Below, piece by piece: positions 32,320 to 44,648 of a stretch of 64,000 nucleotides of DNA (positions within the stretch are counted from its first letter, which is position 1; every line of letters starts with the position of its first letter). The notes under the pieces are model-generated. The model was not told where the DNA came from. It saw only the letters and a program-made list of their open reading frames with translations, and made no database searches. The DNA is taken from the NCBI GenBank assembly GCA_947561395.2, contig OX387183.1, positions 37,368,901-37,432,900 of the forward strand. Direction: 5' to 3'. The position numbers and the translations under genes were made by a program. This DNA is from Buxus sempervirens. Lineage: Eukaryota; Streptophyta; Magnoliopsida; Buxales; Buxaceae.

Positions 32320-33080
32320 TGTAAGCACCTCATTTTTGCGTCTCCCAAAATGTAGAAAATGAAATTTTAATTGAAAAGTCAAACTTGAGAAAAGTCAAAC
32401 TTGAGAAAGTCAAAAAGTTGACTTTTTATCTGGTGCAAATCAGTTGCCATGCTTCCCACCATTGGAAAGAGGATTCCTATACGATTCTAATGGAATAGAG
32501 TTTGCTCAAATCGGAGTCCAGATGAAGTAGTTATGGACTAGTCAAATCTGAGAAAAGTAGAAATGGACTTTCTGCTAAACCCCAAATCAGCTACCTCATT
32601 TGATACCAGCAAAAAGAGCATCTTGACACGATTCCAACGCAACTGAGTTTGCTGGAATCGGAGTCCCGGATAAGGAAATATGAGCAAAATCGGCTCCCGG
32701 ACGCGGCCCGGCACTTCTGCTAAAAAACTCGAATTTGCTGCTAAACTGAAATTCAGTGGATAGGGAATCTCGTAGTGATTCCAACGCCACTAAGTTTGCT
32801 AAAATCGGATATCAGACGAGTGAGTTGTGAGCAGTTGAAGTTTCTGAAAATCTGCACACGTGACAAACAGTGAAGAAAGAGCAGCAAAATGAAAAGTTTT
32901 GAATTAAAAAATAATATTGTTTGCTAAAAATCTAATTAAAGTATTTAAAATAAAAGAAAAAGAAAAAAAATTAAAAGATGCATGTGCATCCAAAACTTAA
33001 AACAAAAAATCCCAATATAATAATAATAAAAAGTACATAAAGAAAAATAGAAAATAAAAAAGAAAATAAAAAATATGTGG

Positions 33081-33114
33081 TTGGACGAATTCTCCATGTG
33101 GAGAATTCGTCCAA
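33081..33114. promoter_or_regulatory. Perfect 16-bp inverted repeat with a 2-bp loop
   Basis: TTGGACGAATTCTCCA, TG, then its exact complement. It lies about 75 bp before the TATA box of the LTR at 32320, the place of palindromic words in related LTRs. Confidence 0.9.
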
Positions 33115-33189
33115 GCCTTTCCAAGCAAACTTAGAAAGGGTTAAGGTTTTGGTTGTGAAAGGGAAAAGTAATTGGCTTTTAGTCAAGGC

Positions 33190-33197
33190 TTATAAAA
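33190..33197 (+). promoter_or_regulatory. TATA box of the LTR at 32320
   Basis: TTATAAAAAG in AAGGCTTATAAAAAG. Confidence 0.6.
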
Positions 33198-36100
33198 AGA
33201 AAAAACCTAGCACAAAGAGAGGTCGATTGATTTTTTTGGGAGATCTCTCCCACCTCTCTCACTCTCTCCCATCTCTCCCAAGCTCTCCCATGGCTGCCCC
33301 CTCTTGTGCACCTCCATTTTGTCACCTCCACTCACCCAAATTGATCTCAAGGCCTCCTACCCTCTTCACCCTTGGTTCTCAACCCAAGAAACATACTTGA
33401 AGCTCCTTGGTGCTAGGAGAAGAAGAGCTTGAAGTGCTGCTCCAGCCAAAAGGAGGTGCTACCACTCCACTCAAGGGTTCAAAAACCCCAAGGTGATGTT
33501 CCCTATGGCCTTTTGTTCTTGATATATGAAAATGAGCTCCATATGAGCATGTGTTTTCACCATGTGTTTCTTACCATTTCAAGCATGCCATCCTCTCCCA
33601 TTTTGTTCCCCATGTGCATGTCCTCTTGATGTTGTTGTTGTCACCTTCTCATGCTCATTTGATGGGTGGTCAGCCCCACATGGCAAGAAAGGTAAGATGC
33701 CGGTAGAATAAAGAGAGGCTAGGGAGTAGTTTGGTGGGTTAGAGAGACCTTGCAACCACCATTCGGCTACTATTTTGGCTTTCGTCATGGAGGTCTATTC
33801 TTCAAAGAGTGGAGCATGTTCCATTCATGTGTGCCATCTAATGTAACCCTAAAGTAACCCCCCCTTCTATTCCCTTCTTTATGTGAGTCTTCTCTTAGAA
33901 CAAAAGCATGATCTAGATTGATATTGTCATGGTAAAGATCATGAGATGCATGCTGGAGTTTATGTCTTATGTTTGGTCATACATAGTCTAGTTGCTGTCT
34001 TGTGCATGCCTAGTCGTTATCATGTGAATGCATAATACCCTCTTGATTGTTCTTTAGAATTTCAAGCATACGTGCCATGATTTGTAGGGTTATAAAATTG
34101 CCTCATTTTGCAACTATTTTCACATGTTCTCATGTAGGTTTCTATCATTTTTTTATCATTGTTTTGTGATCATGAGGAGCCAACGCCTTTGCTTGTGCAT
34201 CCCTATGTGCTTGCATGGATTTTCATTTGCTGGAAGCATGCTTAGTTGATATGAGTAGGTCACTGTTTGGGTGAAGTATGCATGCGATGAAAACAAGATA
34301 TTTTTTGCTCTTAGGTGGCCCACTTTCTCGTATAATCCAACCATGCTTTGAAACATGTGTTTTATCTTGGTTTGATGTCCTCCTATGTGCACGCATGTTT
34401 GCTCATTTTTCCGAAAGCCAAAGACCGAAATAGGGATGCTTGATCCCTGTTCAAGTTCTGTCCCTTGCAAGAGAGAGGAGAAAGGGAACCCCCACCCATC
34501 CCCTTGTTGTTTTGATTTTGAAAACCCCAAAAGAAAAGCCAAATGGCTTCATCTGGACCATTGTGGGCCCCCACAGGGGCCCACACAACTACTGAGACAC
34601 CCTAAGAACCCAAGAAACCAACCACATTGGAAAAATCCAAAAAAATGGATTCTGTATGTTGATCCGGCAACTCAGGCCGGATCAATAGAGATCCGTTTGT
34701 AACTGGCGAAGAATGCCGGATACACTGTCCTGTGTGCGTAGCCGGCATCTCAGGCCGGCTACACTGCCAGAATTCATTTTTTTGCCATTTTTGCTGATCT
34801 TGTGTGATTTTTAGGTGTGTTTGATCAAATACGGGCGAACCAGAAGGGTTTTCGGGTCAACCGGAGACCCAAGATGGGCCTTGGACACCCGGTCCAAATT
34901 GATTCCCGGTGGGCCTTACAACGGGGCCCACCAAGCCCGACAAACTCCTTTTGTTAAATAAAGATAAAATCAATCCATTTGAGTGGGCCACATCATTGGA
35001 GGCCCGCCCAAGCCAAATTTTGAAGCATGTTGATCTAGACTTAGGCATGGTGTGGCCGAGACCATGGGCAGGGCCTGTCGGGCCCACTAAGCCCATTAAA
35101 CCAAACAAGTGTAGGGTTTCAAAACCCTAACTCAAGAAGCCTTGGGCTTTCAAGCCCAAGCCCAGGTAAAGGGCCCCAAGCCCAAATCCTGGCCCACTTT
35201 GGAAACTTAAGCAAGATGAATCTCAAATCACTTGGCAAACAATTGTGGGGCCCACTCAAGGGCCCACAAAGCAATCCCGGCCTACTTTTGGCATGAAATC
35301 CATTTAAATAATCCAACTTAAACCTTAAAGTAAAATCAATTCATTTGAACCAAAGCCCAAAGGGCCTCTTAGGCTAGACTGAGGCCCACAAGGGACACGT
35401 GGGCTCAACCAAGCCCACCAAGGAATCCGCGAGCCTTCCAACGGGGCCCGCCCATGCAGACTCATCTCACTTTAAGCTAAAGAAGATAAAATCAAATAAA
35501 GGGACCCACACCACTTTGGCGGTCCCGCCAGACTTAACTAAATTGAATGCTGGATTAGGAATCGGGTGAGTGAGAGACCAACTAAGTTGACTCAAACCAG
35601 GGAAACTTATGGGACCCGTCACTTGATGGGGTGGACTGGGGTGTCTACGGACTTCCCCAGACCGCAACCGAGAACCTACTTAGAATCTCAAACCGCAGAC
35701 CAAGCCTTAGTAGAAGAACTTAGGCACCCAGATGTCTGCCTGCACCCCATCAGGCAGTGGCGACTCCGAACAAATCCCGAGGCACGCATCATTTTGCGTG
35801 CACCTCGTCGTGCGACCGAAATCGAGTGCGCACAATACCAATTGAAAATTTTGATACACCTAGAAGGGGGTGAATAGGTGTTGCACAGTGGAAATTAAAA
35901 TTTTCTATTTAACTAAAGACAAGTCCTTAATTAAATAGGCATGCACAAGTCCTCAAAGTAATTCTAGAAAATAATAGCCAAGTAACAGGCTACCCAAATT
36001 GCAAAATAATCAAAGCATATAAAGCAATAAACAAGACAAGCAATTTGGTGATGAAGGGAAAACTTTATGAGAACTCTCACTAGAGAAAAACCCTCTGAGC

Positions 36101-37463
36101 TATGCAAGAGCCACCTAAAGATCCACTATGAGAAGAAGGCTTACAATGTAATTCAAACAACTCAACAAACCTCCTAGACTCTGAAACTCACTAACTTTTT
36201 GTAACGCCCCATTTCCAGGTCCAATTCCCAAACCCGAGGTGTTATGGTAAGTAACAAAAGCAACTAAAATATGGAATAATTTAAAACTTTTTCTAACTTT
36301 ATAATCAGAGTAAATGCGGAAACTTGAATTCCAATTCTCTTTATTAATCAACAATTATGATATACAAGGATTTCAATTACATGAACAATCCTACATCTAT
36401 ATAGACTACCCAGCTACAACTAGCCCAATGATGTCGTCCTCTCCAGGAATACCTGAAAAATGGGAGAAACCGGAGTGAGAATAAATCTCAACAAATAGCA
36501 AGGTGCATGCATGAAATCAATCCATGTTTATATAAAATAAGTCATGAGGTGTACGATTAAACCAACAACAACATCAATAAGAAAAACGATAATATAGAGA
36601 AATCACGGCACATAGCATACCACGTTTGTGACATCAGAGGACTAATGGAATCGTAAACAGAGTCCTACAGACATGTGCCAATATGCTACATTCTGAATTA
36701 CAAATGGACCAGCCGCCCTGTAGTTTGGCTATTCAACACCGACAGAAGAACCCACCAACAACCAAAAATCCAACCAAATGGGTTAGCATGTATGGCCCAA
36801 CCAATACAGGAGTGGGTAATGTAGCGATCGACCAATCCAGGAGCAGTACCATCCTTGAGATGATGGAATGCCTATGACACAGAATAAGAAACTCCAGAAA
36901 ACAATTTCATTTACTAGCTACTCTAATGGATCCATGTAAGAGCTAAGCCTGCTAGACACAACTCAAAATCAAAAACTCTAAATAACTTAATAACATATCA
37001 ATTAATAATGTAATAGCGAAACGCACACGATTGTGGAAAATCAAACCAGGGAATGGACATACTTCTCAATAGCACCCACCAAATACAATGTATAACAATA
37101 ACCAAATCCGCCCCGCAGAACCAATAAACCAGGCACCTGCCTTGTCACAACTATGACCCAAAAACCAACACAAGATGTACCAAGTCATATGCCCAAACTC
37201 CAGGTTTCAACAGAAAAATAATCCAAGTATATACATAAATCATTTGGAGCTCAAAGCATACTCAGATAGTTCAAATACAAGTGCAAGAACTCCCAAAATA
37301 AAGTTTTGTTTAAAAGGCAATAAATCAATACATTAACAATGTTCCTAACTCTTCATTAAAACTTCTCTATTTTTACTATCTATTAATATCTAACTTTCCC
37401 TCATTTAGAACCTAAGGTGTCAAAACGTATTAACTCTGTTATTTAGTACTTTCAGAAGGTATC

Positions 37464-39991
37464 TGTGCGCACCTAAAAATGACTAGATCGCACACGAGGC
37501 GCACGTGTAAGTGCATACCTCGAGACTTTCGGAGTCGCCACTGCCTGAGAGGTGTAGGCAGACACAGGAATTGCCTATCCGGGTCTAAGTCTGGTCTGCG
37601 GCTTATTAGAGATCTAGCTAAGTCCTCGGTTACGTCCGGGGAAGTCCGAAGACACCCCAGCTCGCCCCGTAGTTTTGACGGGTCCCTCGGGTCTCCCTAG
37701 TTTTTGAGTCAATTTTCACCCTTTCCTAGACTAGCCTGCCTCTTTTTAGTCTGTTGGGGGCCCTCTGGAGGTGTGGGTCCCTTTTATTTTATTTTATTTT
37801 TTTATTTAAGTGAGGTGGGTTTTATACGGGCTCCGTTGGAAGGTCCGTGGATTGCCAAGTTTGGGCTTTGGCCTAGTAGGGTTATTGGGTAACCCTATTT
37901 TGGTTTATTTATTTATTAAACAGGCTAAAAGGGTCTACTGGGCTTGGTTTTGGCCCAGAGACAATTAAGGAGGTGGCCTTGGGCCTGTTTGTTGAAAATG
38001 GGCCTAGTTTAGGCCAGTCAGAATGTGGGCCCAGGGTGTCTTGGTGGGCCCATCTAGGCCCATGGTCTATAAATGGGCTAAAAATAGCCCAAACAGCAAA
38101 AAGGGTGGGTCAAGCCGGTTCGGGTCAGAACAAATCCAACCGAGCCAAAAAATTAGATTTTTTAAGCTACTTTAAAAACTGCCCGTATTTACTATACGGG
38201 CTGACCTAGACCGTAAATACAATACAGTTCAGGCTTAACCGTATAGTAAATACAGGCACACCCAGACTGCACTACATCTACGGGCATCTGCTCGATTTCC
38301 AATTTTCATAGCAATTTTCATGGGAGCCGATTTTTTTGTTCTTTTCTTGCATTTTCCAGCCATTGTTAGAGATTTATGGCATCTTCATGGTGATGTAGCT
38401 TCTTCACTTGGCCTCAAATTGTTTTCTTTCCATCTTTTGTGCAATTTTTCAAGAAGTAAAGATGCCTTTTGATCATCCACATCCGCTTTCAAGAAGAGAA
38501 AGAGAAGGAGAGAGTGAGGGATACATTTATGATGGGGAGACGATGGGGCCTTCACCTTTCTTTTGGAAATCAAGTGAGCAAAAATCATCACAAAACGTTA
38601 GTTAAATGAGTGATGCATCTTATTTTCTCCATCTTTTGATACGTGAGCTTTTCTTATCATGGGAACTCAAAGGTCATGCATAATAAACAAAACATGGTTA
38701 GAAAAGACATAATACTGACAAATGGTAAATGAAAAAAATGAAAACTAATAGAATAGCTTGATTTTTCTGTATGTTAAATAAAAGGTGGTAAGAAAGCTTA
38801 CTACACTGATATTCTCCTACTTTGATGTGTTGTGATTCTCCGGGAAATTTTGGCAGTGCTTCCGCACTCCTGTTGGTTTTCCAAAATGAATTTGAAAAGG
38901 GGTTCACTAGGTTTTTATGCTAAAAGGGTGAAAAAGGGAAGCTTAGGCAGGGTCTAGGGGCAAAATGAACATTTAGGTTGAGGTTGGCAAAGTGGGGGCA
39001 GGGTTTGGACATGGAAAAGCTAAAAAAGGAGAGGAAGAGAGCTAAAGGGGGGCCAACCTCTCTTGAGTGGAAATCAAGGAAGAAGGGAGAAGGGGGGGGG
39101 GGGGGGGGCAGCCTTTTATAGTTGAAAAAGTGACCTAAAAAAGAATTTTAATCACTTTTTTCAACTGAATTTTAATTTTATATTTAACGTAACTAAAACT
39201 TAAATATTTTTTATTCTTATCTTTCCAACTCATGGTTATCATTCGAATGTGGTTGATATTTTTTTGTTTATTTTTTATTTATCTTAATTTTTAGATTCTT
39301 TAAGATTTATTATTATTTTATTCTTAAGATTTTTTTTGTCAAAAATGCATGTGCATTTTCTATTTTCCATTTTATTTTTGATTTAATTTAATTGTTAGAT
39401 ATTTACAAAATATTATTATTTTATTCGTAGATTTTAATTTTTTATCCTTTCTTCAATCTTGCCACATGTGCAGATTTTCCAAGATTTTTGACTGCTCATA
39501 ACTTTCTCATTTGATATCCGATTTTAGCAAACTTAGTGGCGTTGGAATCAGGTTGAGATTCCCTATCCACTAAGCTAGAGTTTAGCAGCAAATTCGGGCT
39601 TTTTAGCAGAAGTGCAAAGTCGCGTCCCGGAGCCAGTTTTGCTCATATCTCCTTATCCGGGACTCCGATTCCAGCAAACTCAGTTGAGTTAGAATCGTGT
39701 CGATGCGCTCTTTCTGCTAATTTCCAATTGAGCAGCTAATTTGGAGTTTTGCAGAAAGCCGATTTCTGCTATTTCCAGATTTGACCAGCCCATAACTTCT
39801 TTATTCGAACTCCGATTTGAGCAAACTCAGTGGCGTTAGAACCGTATCAGAATCCTCTTTCCAATGGTATGAAGTTTGGTGGTCAATTCTCCTTAGATGA
39901 AAAAGTCAACTTTTGACCCCCTCAAGGTTTGACTTTTTAGTTTGACTTTTTATTTTCTTCATTTTAGGGGTGTAAAAATCAGGTGTCTACA
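37464..39991 (-). mobile_element. Ogre-like solo LTR, minus strand, duplication GTATC/GTATT
   Basis: Minus-strand start TGTAGACACCTGATTTTTAC at 39991 and end GGTGCGCACA at 37464; flanks GTATC (37459-37463) and GTATT (39992-39996) match 4/5. Three 5' modules spaced exactly 147 bp (39541, 39688, 39835), minus-strand TATA ACTATAAAAGG (39112-39122), downstream word copies CCGTATAGTAAATACAG (about 38190-38270), and the end hairpin with GGAGTCGCCACTGCC (37529). This is the fourth nesting level. Confidence 0.9.
39092..39108 (+). repeat. Run of 17 G
   Basis: G-only run beside AAGGGAGAAGG, just on the transcript side of the minus-strand TATA box of the LTR at 37464. The length is likely to vary and to be read poorly by sequencing. 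Confidence 0.8.
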
Positions 39992-42278
39992 GTATTTTAG
40001 GTCTATATTGAAGTTTAAGAATAGGTTAGGTTACCCAAAATCATATCTAAATAGGTTGTGACCTCTTTTTACTTAAAATATCTCTAAAAATTTCATATTT
40101 ACAATCATCGTCCCAAATTACTATTCTTTAATTCAAATTTAATTCCGCCACTTCTTACATCTCAAATTAACCTAATTACAGGTGTTACAACTTTAGAATT
40201 TATAGAAAAATCATTAAAAATTAAATCTGGGCACAAATCCTAAAATCTGGAATTTCTGACATAGGTCACTCGAAGAGGCGCTCGAGCGACTGTTCTAGCG
40301 GCTATAATTTTAGGTTCTGTTTTAGATACACAGGCAAGTCGCCCGTGTCTGCGCTCGAACGATGTATCAAGCGACTTGTTTCCAATGTTCTGGTTTAAGG
40401 TATACAGATAGGGCACTCGAGCGATTGTTCTAGCACTCTGCCCAAAACTCCGTTTTTCTGGGTTTTTCATAATTTCCGAAACTTCTCAAATTCCTATGGC
40501 TTTAAATTGTTTCTAAACATCTAAATTTCATTCCAAATTACTTCTAAGATAATCATAATCAAATCTTGGTGATTAAAATTTATCTAAGATTTCTTTCTAA
40601 ATTAAACCACTCATGAGCAACACTTTTCTTGATTCTTAAAGAGAGATTTTAAATCACCAAATCAAAACTTTTATAATCATCCGACTTTTTCAATGAAATC
40701 CAACTTAAAAACCAATACGATCAAACATCAAAATCACAAGAAAACATGTTGTTCCTCCAGTTTCAAGTGTTTGCTACTTGCCTTTTTGATGAACCCAGAT
40801 TTGTTGAAAACTCCTTTTGTGCCCATTTTATGATCTCGATAACACCCCTATATACTTCTCCAATTCAGATCTCCACCATTCAATGTGAAGTCCTCCATGA
40901 GTAGATCATCACCCTAAAATTTCAACCCATTCCAACAGTTGGATCTTCCTATCTCGTCGTTCGAAGTTGGCTAGTCGACTATCTCTGCAACTCCCTTTTC
41001 TTTCTAAATATGATTTTCCACCAACTTCTGGGTTAGTTCGCACCACCTTAGACTCCTCCAAATCCGATCTCTACTGTTCAGATTAAAGTATCTCATGTAT
41101 AGATCATAACCTCAAAATTGCATGACGATCCAACAACTGGATCTCCGGGGATCGTCGTTCAAAGTCTACTGGTTGGACCCTGCAGCACCTCCCTTTCTCT
41201 TTCCTCTCTTTTCTCTCATTCTCTTCTTCCTCTTATTTTTCTCCAAGCCTTAGCACGAATTTCCCTCTCTTTTCTCCTTATTTTTGACTTGCTGAAAACT
41301 CTAAATCTTTCCTAGACCTCCCCTTTTATAAGCTCTCTTAATTAGAAGTTCACTAGGTTTAGGAGACCTTCTAAATAAGATTCCCACTCTTAATTGGAAA
41401 CCTTCTTATCTTAACCCTCTTTCTAATTCATCTTTTAAGTATCTTATACAAAAGAAGGATTTATTTTAATTTATTTTCGTGGTAATTTAATTTCTTATTT
41501 TAAAATATTACTAAAACACCCCAAGGCTCCTCTTATCTTTAAATTTAAGGCTCCTTATCAACCATAATCATCAATATACCATTTTTCCTACTTTTAAGCC
41601 ATAATTTGTTATTTAAATTCAAACTTAACCCAAATTAAGTCTAGTTAAATATTTCAAGTCTAATAATTATTTACTTACTCAATATATTAATTTGACTAAT
41701 TGGAAAATGACTAAAATACCCTTTCCTTGAAATTCCATATTTAAGCTTTGGATCTTTTTCAAAAAATTCTCCTCTTTATTTCTCACATCAATCTTAACCA
41801 TATAACGCACTTGGATTAATACCTATCTTCACCAATCCTTTATATTTAAATCACTCTCCCAATTTATCTAAATAAACCTTGCTCTTTCCTATTTAAATGA
41901 AGCCACTATTTAAATTCCTAATTACTCAAAATTATTGTTTATTTATTTAGTTACTAATATCTCTTTGGATCATAATATTATTTCTCCAATACCTAAATTA
42001 AATCTTAACTTCTCAATATTTAGGCTTATTTAATTTAGCTTTTTTTAGGAAAATCCAGGGTTTTACACTTTTCAAGCTTTTGAAGAACCCTTCAGATTTG
42101 CAACCCGCGACATTCTAAAACTCCGAAGATCTCCTCAAACGATCACAACAAATGACCATGTTTGGTACTATGGGAACTCCAACGTGCAATTCTTCCCAAC
42201 CCGGGACTCCAAGGATTTGAACAAGGAAGAATAGAAGAAAGAGATGGCTCAAAGAAAGAAAATAAGTATGGAGATTTT

Positions 42279-44648
42279 TGTAATGCCCCGAACCCGGGTC
42301 AGTGCAGACCGGCACCCGACCCGAACCCGGTTCGCTACCGTAACAACCCGAATTTAGTTCAACAACCAAATCCGAGGTGTTACTGGCCCATATCAAAAAC
42401 AACATCAATAACATACCAGACCAAAGAAATCAAAATCCAATCAATATATTAAACTATCAGAGTTGCGGAAACAAGTATGTGCGGAATTGTAGTTCAAAAT
42501 CCTCAACTAAGCATAAAGCTTGACCATCAGTCAGTAATATCAAAGTCTGGTAAAATGAACTGGTTACTAGCTCCCTCTCATTTCTCTCATACATCAAATC
42601 CAAATAAATGATAATAAACCAATCAAAAATGCTAAGTCTATAACATCAATCCACCTCAGACAAGATCCGGATAATAGTAATCCTCCGGCGAATACTCGGC
42701 TACCTCTCCCTGGAAGTCTAAGAGATCCCCCTCTCGCGTATCAGCTGAAAAATGGAATAGAAGTAGGGTGAGATACGAATATCTCAGTAGGTAACACATG
42801 CATGACTAAACAGTTAATATAAGCAAAGTAACATTTCATGCACGATTAAGCAACATCGATAAATCAGGCTCGCATAATCATTTATACCATTCATGAACAC
42901 AAAACAGTTTGATAAACAGTTCTAGAAATGAATTTCAGCAAGTTTTAATATAAGAACCCAATAGTCAAATCAGTAACATAATCCACACATTGCCAGGATG
43001 TACTAAGCAGTCACATCCAACCAATATCACATTCACATGCATCCCGCACGTGCACAATAATAATAATAATAATATCAAGTGTTGTGTTTTCAGTGTCATT
43101 GTAGGACTCACAAAGATAGATAAACCTTTTGAGATGATTCTCAACCAATTGCTATACCACCGTGCGACTTAGGAGCGATGCTACTAATGATACTCAAGCC
43201 CCATGCAGCGCAGCTTAGACAAGAGCCGTAGTCACCGACTTATTGCACACGTACCCATCAGAGTTGGCATGTACCACCAGCATGCAGCACCAGAATCAAT
43301 ACATGGAGATGGTCGCTTATCCACATGTACAGGGAATCACTAGCGGCTCACCGGGGTGTCCCTCCAGACATAGGACCTTCCCAAACAAACTAACTTGCAA
43401 AGGAAGCGCGTCGCATATAGGAGTAACTTAACTCAAATGACATATCCCTCAGCTATCTAGCTACGACTATGGATCCATAACCAGCTATGCCCACTAGACT
43501 CCAAAATTCCCTAAAGTATCATAATTCTATAAGGGTTGGTGCCTAGCGGCATATAATGGTTATATCTGTACCTTTACTTCATTATTCAGTCATTTGAATT
43601 CTGGATTCTCTTTATAATGTCTTCTGATTTATAATGCCATTTAGAAGTGTTTAGATAATCAAATGGTAGTTAGGCTTTTCCAAAATCACATTTCTCATTT
43701 GCCTTCAAAACTTGGCAACTAATGTCCTAAATATCTCCCTAATTTGTTTTTCTGTAAAACAGGGAATTAGATAGTTTATTTTGGTCTTAAAAGACCTTAA
43801 TTAATCATTAAAATTGTCTAAAAATAGTTTAGAGTTGAATTAGGTTCGAAATTATGAAAATCTGGAATTTCTGCTTAGAGCGCCTGGGATCACTCAGGAT
43901 CGCTCCGGGCGGTCTCCAGTCGGCGGTAGTTCAATTTCGAGCGCCAACGGTCCGTCATCCCGCGGTCCACGGCGTCCTCAATTTTATAACCAGCGCCTAG
44001 GATCGCCGATGAGCGCCGAGTACAGTCGAGGTCGGCGGTCATACAAAATCGAGCAGAAACAGTTCTAAATCATGATTTTTCTCGTCTAAACTCATTCTAA
44101 TGTATTTATAACATGCTTAGCTAACTAAATACAACATTACATATCATAGAAACATGCATTTGCTATTAAACAAGGGTAAATCCAATTTTAAAACCAAAAC
44201 GATGTCACCTACCTCTATACGTTGATTTCTCCTTCTCTATTCTGAACAATGGCGAAACTCTTGCACTGAGAAACTCTCTGGACGATGAACGCACGCCCAG
44301 CCCTTCCTTCTTCTTCTTCTTCTTCTTCTCTTGGTCGTTAAAACAGGTTTCGTCGCTTGCGGCTCTTCAATACGAGCGACAATACAAGTATAAAATTTAG
44401 GTTTATTTTATACATATATATATACCCCCTGATCCTATGCATCTCCCATGCAACTCTTCTATACACCTTGCCCAATTAGAATACATACCTCGATATCTCA
44501 CGATCGGACGGTCAGATCTGCGTCTAATTCTGGATCCCCGCTAAGTTGATCACCCCCTAAAATATTAAAATGTTTCTATCAATCATAACTCTCGGTAATA
44601 TTATTCACTAATTTAATTTATTATTTAAGGAAAATTCGGGGTTTTACA
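42279..44648 (-). mobile_element. Family D solo LTR, perfect duplication ATTTT
   Basis: Plus-strand ends TGTAATGCCCC and GGGTTTTACA; ATTTT at 42274-42278 and 44649-44653. Minus-strand TATA region at 44396-44425 (TATATATATATG). A word array at 43875-44045 carries GCGCCTGGGATCAC, GGATCGCTCCGGGCGG and GGATCGCCGATGAGCGCC. 2370 bp, no internal region; close to the copy at 53787. Confidence 0.9.

Larger units (their letters stand above)
32320..35834 (+). mobile_element. Ogre-like solo LTR, perfect duplication ATACC
   Basis: Starts TGTAAGCACCTCATTTTTGC and ends GAGTGCGCACA, with ATACC at 32315-32319 and 35835-35839. It cuts the primer site of the SIRE-like element from its LTR. It has three 5' modules spaced 147 bp (32483, 32630, 32777), a perfect inverted repeat (33081-33114), TATA (33190), CCAAGGTGATG (33489), a downstream word array CCGGCAACTCAGGCCGG (34660-34770), CTACGGACTTCCCC, and the end hairpin with TGGCGACTCC (35757). 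3515 bp, no internal region. Confidence 0.93.
36200..42067 (-). mobile_element. Family D solo LTR with a nested LTR, duplication CTTTT
   Basis: Plus-strand ends TGTAACGCCCC and TTTTACA; CTTTT on both sides (36195-36199, 42068-42072). Without the inserted LTR at 37464-39991 it is about 3.3 kb. The minus-strand TATA box CTTATAAAAGGGG lies at 41325-41337, so the LTR is read leftwards. Word array at 40262-40447 with CACTCGAGCGATTG and GCGCTCGAGCGACTG. Confidence 0.9.
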
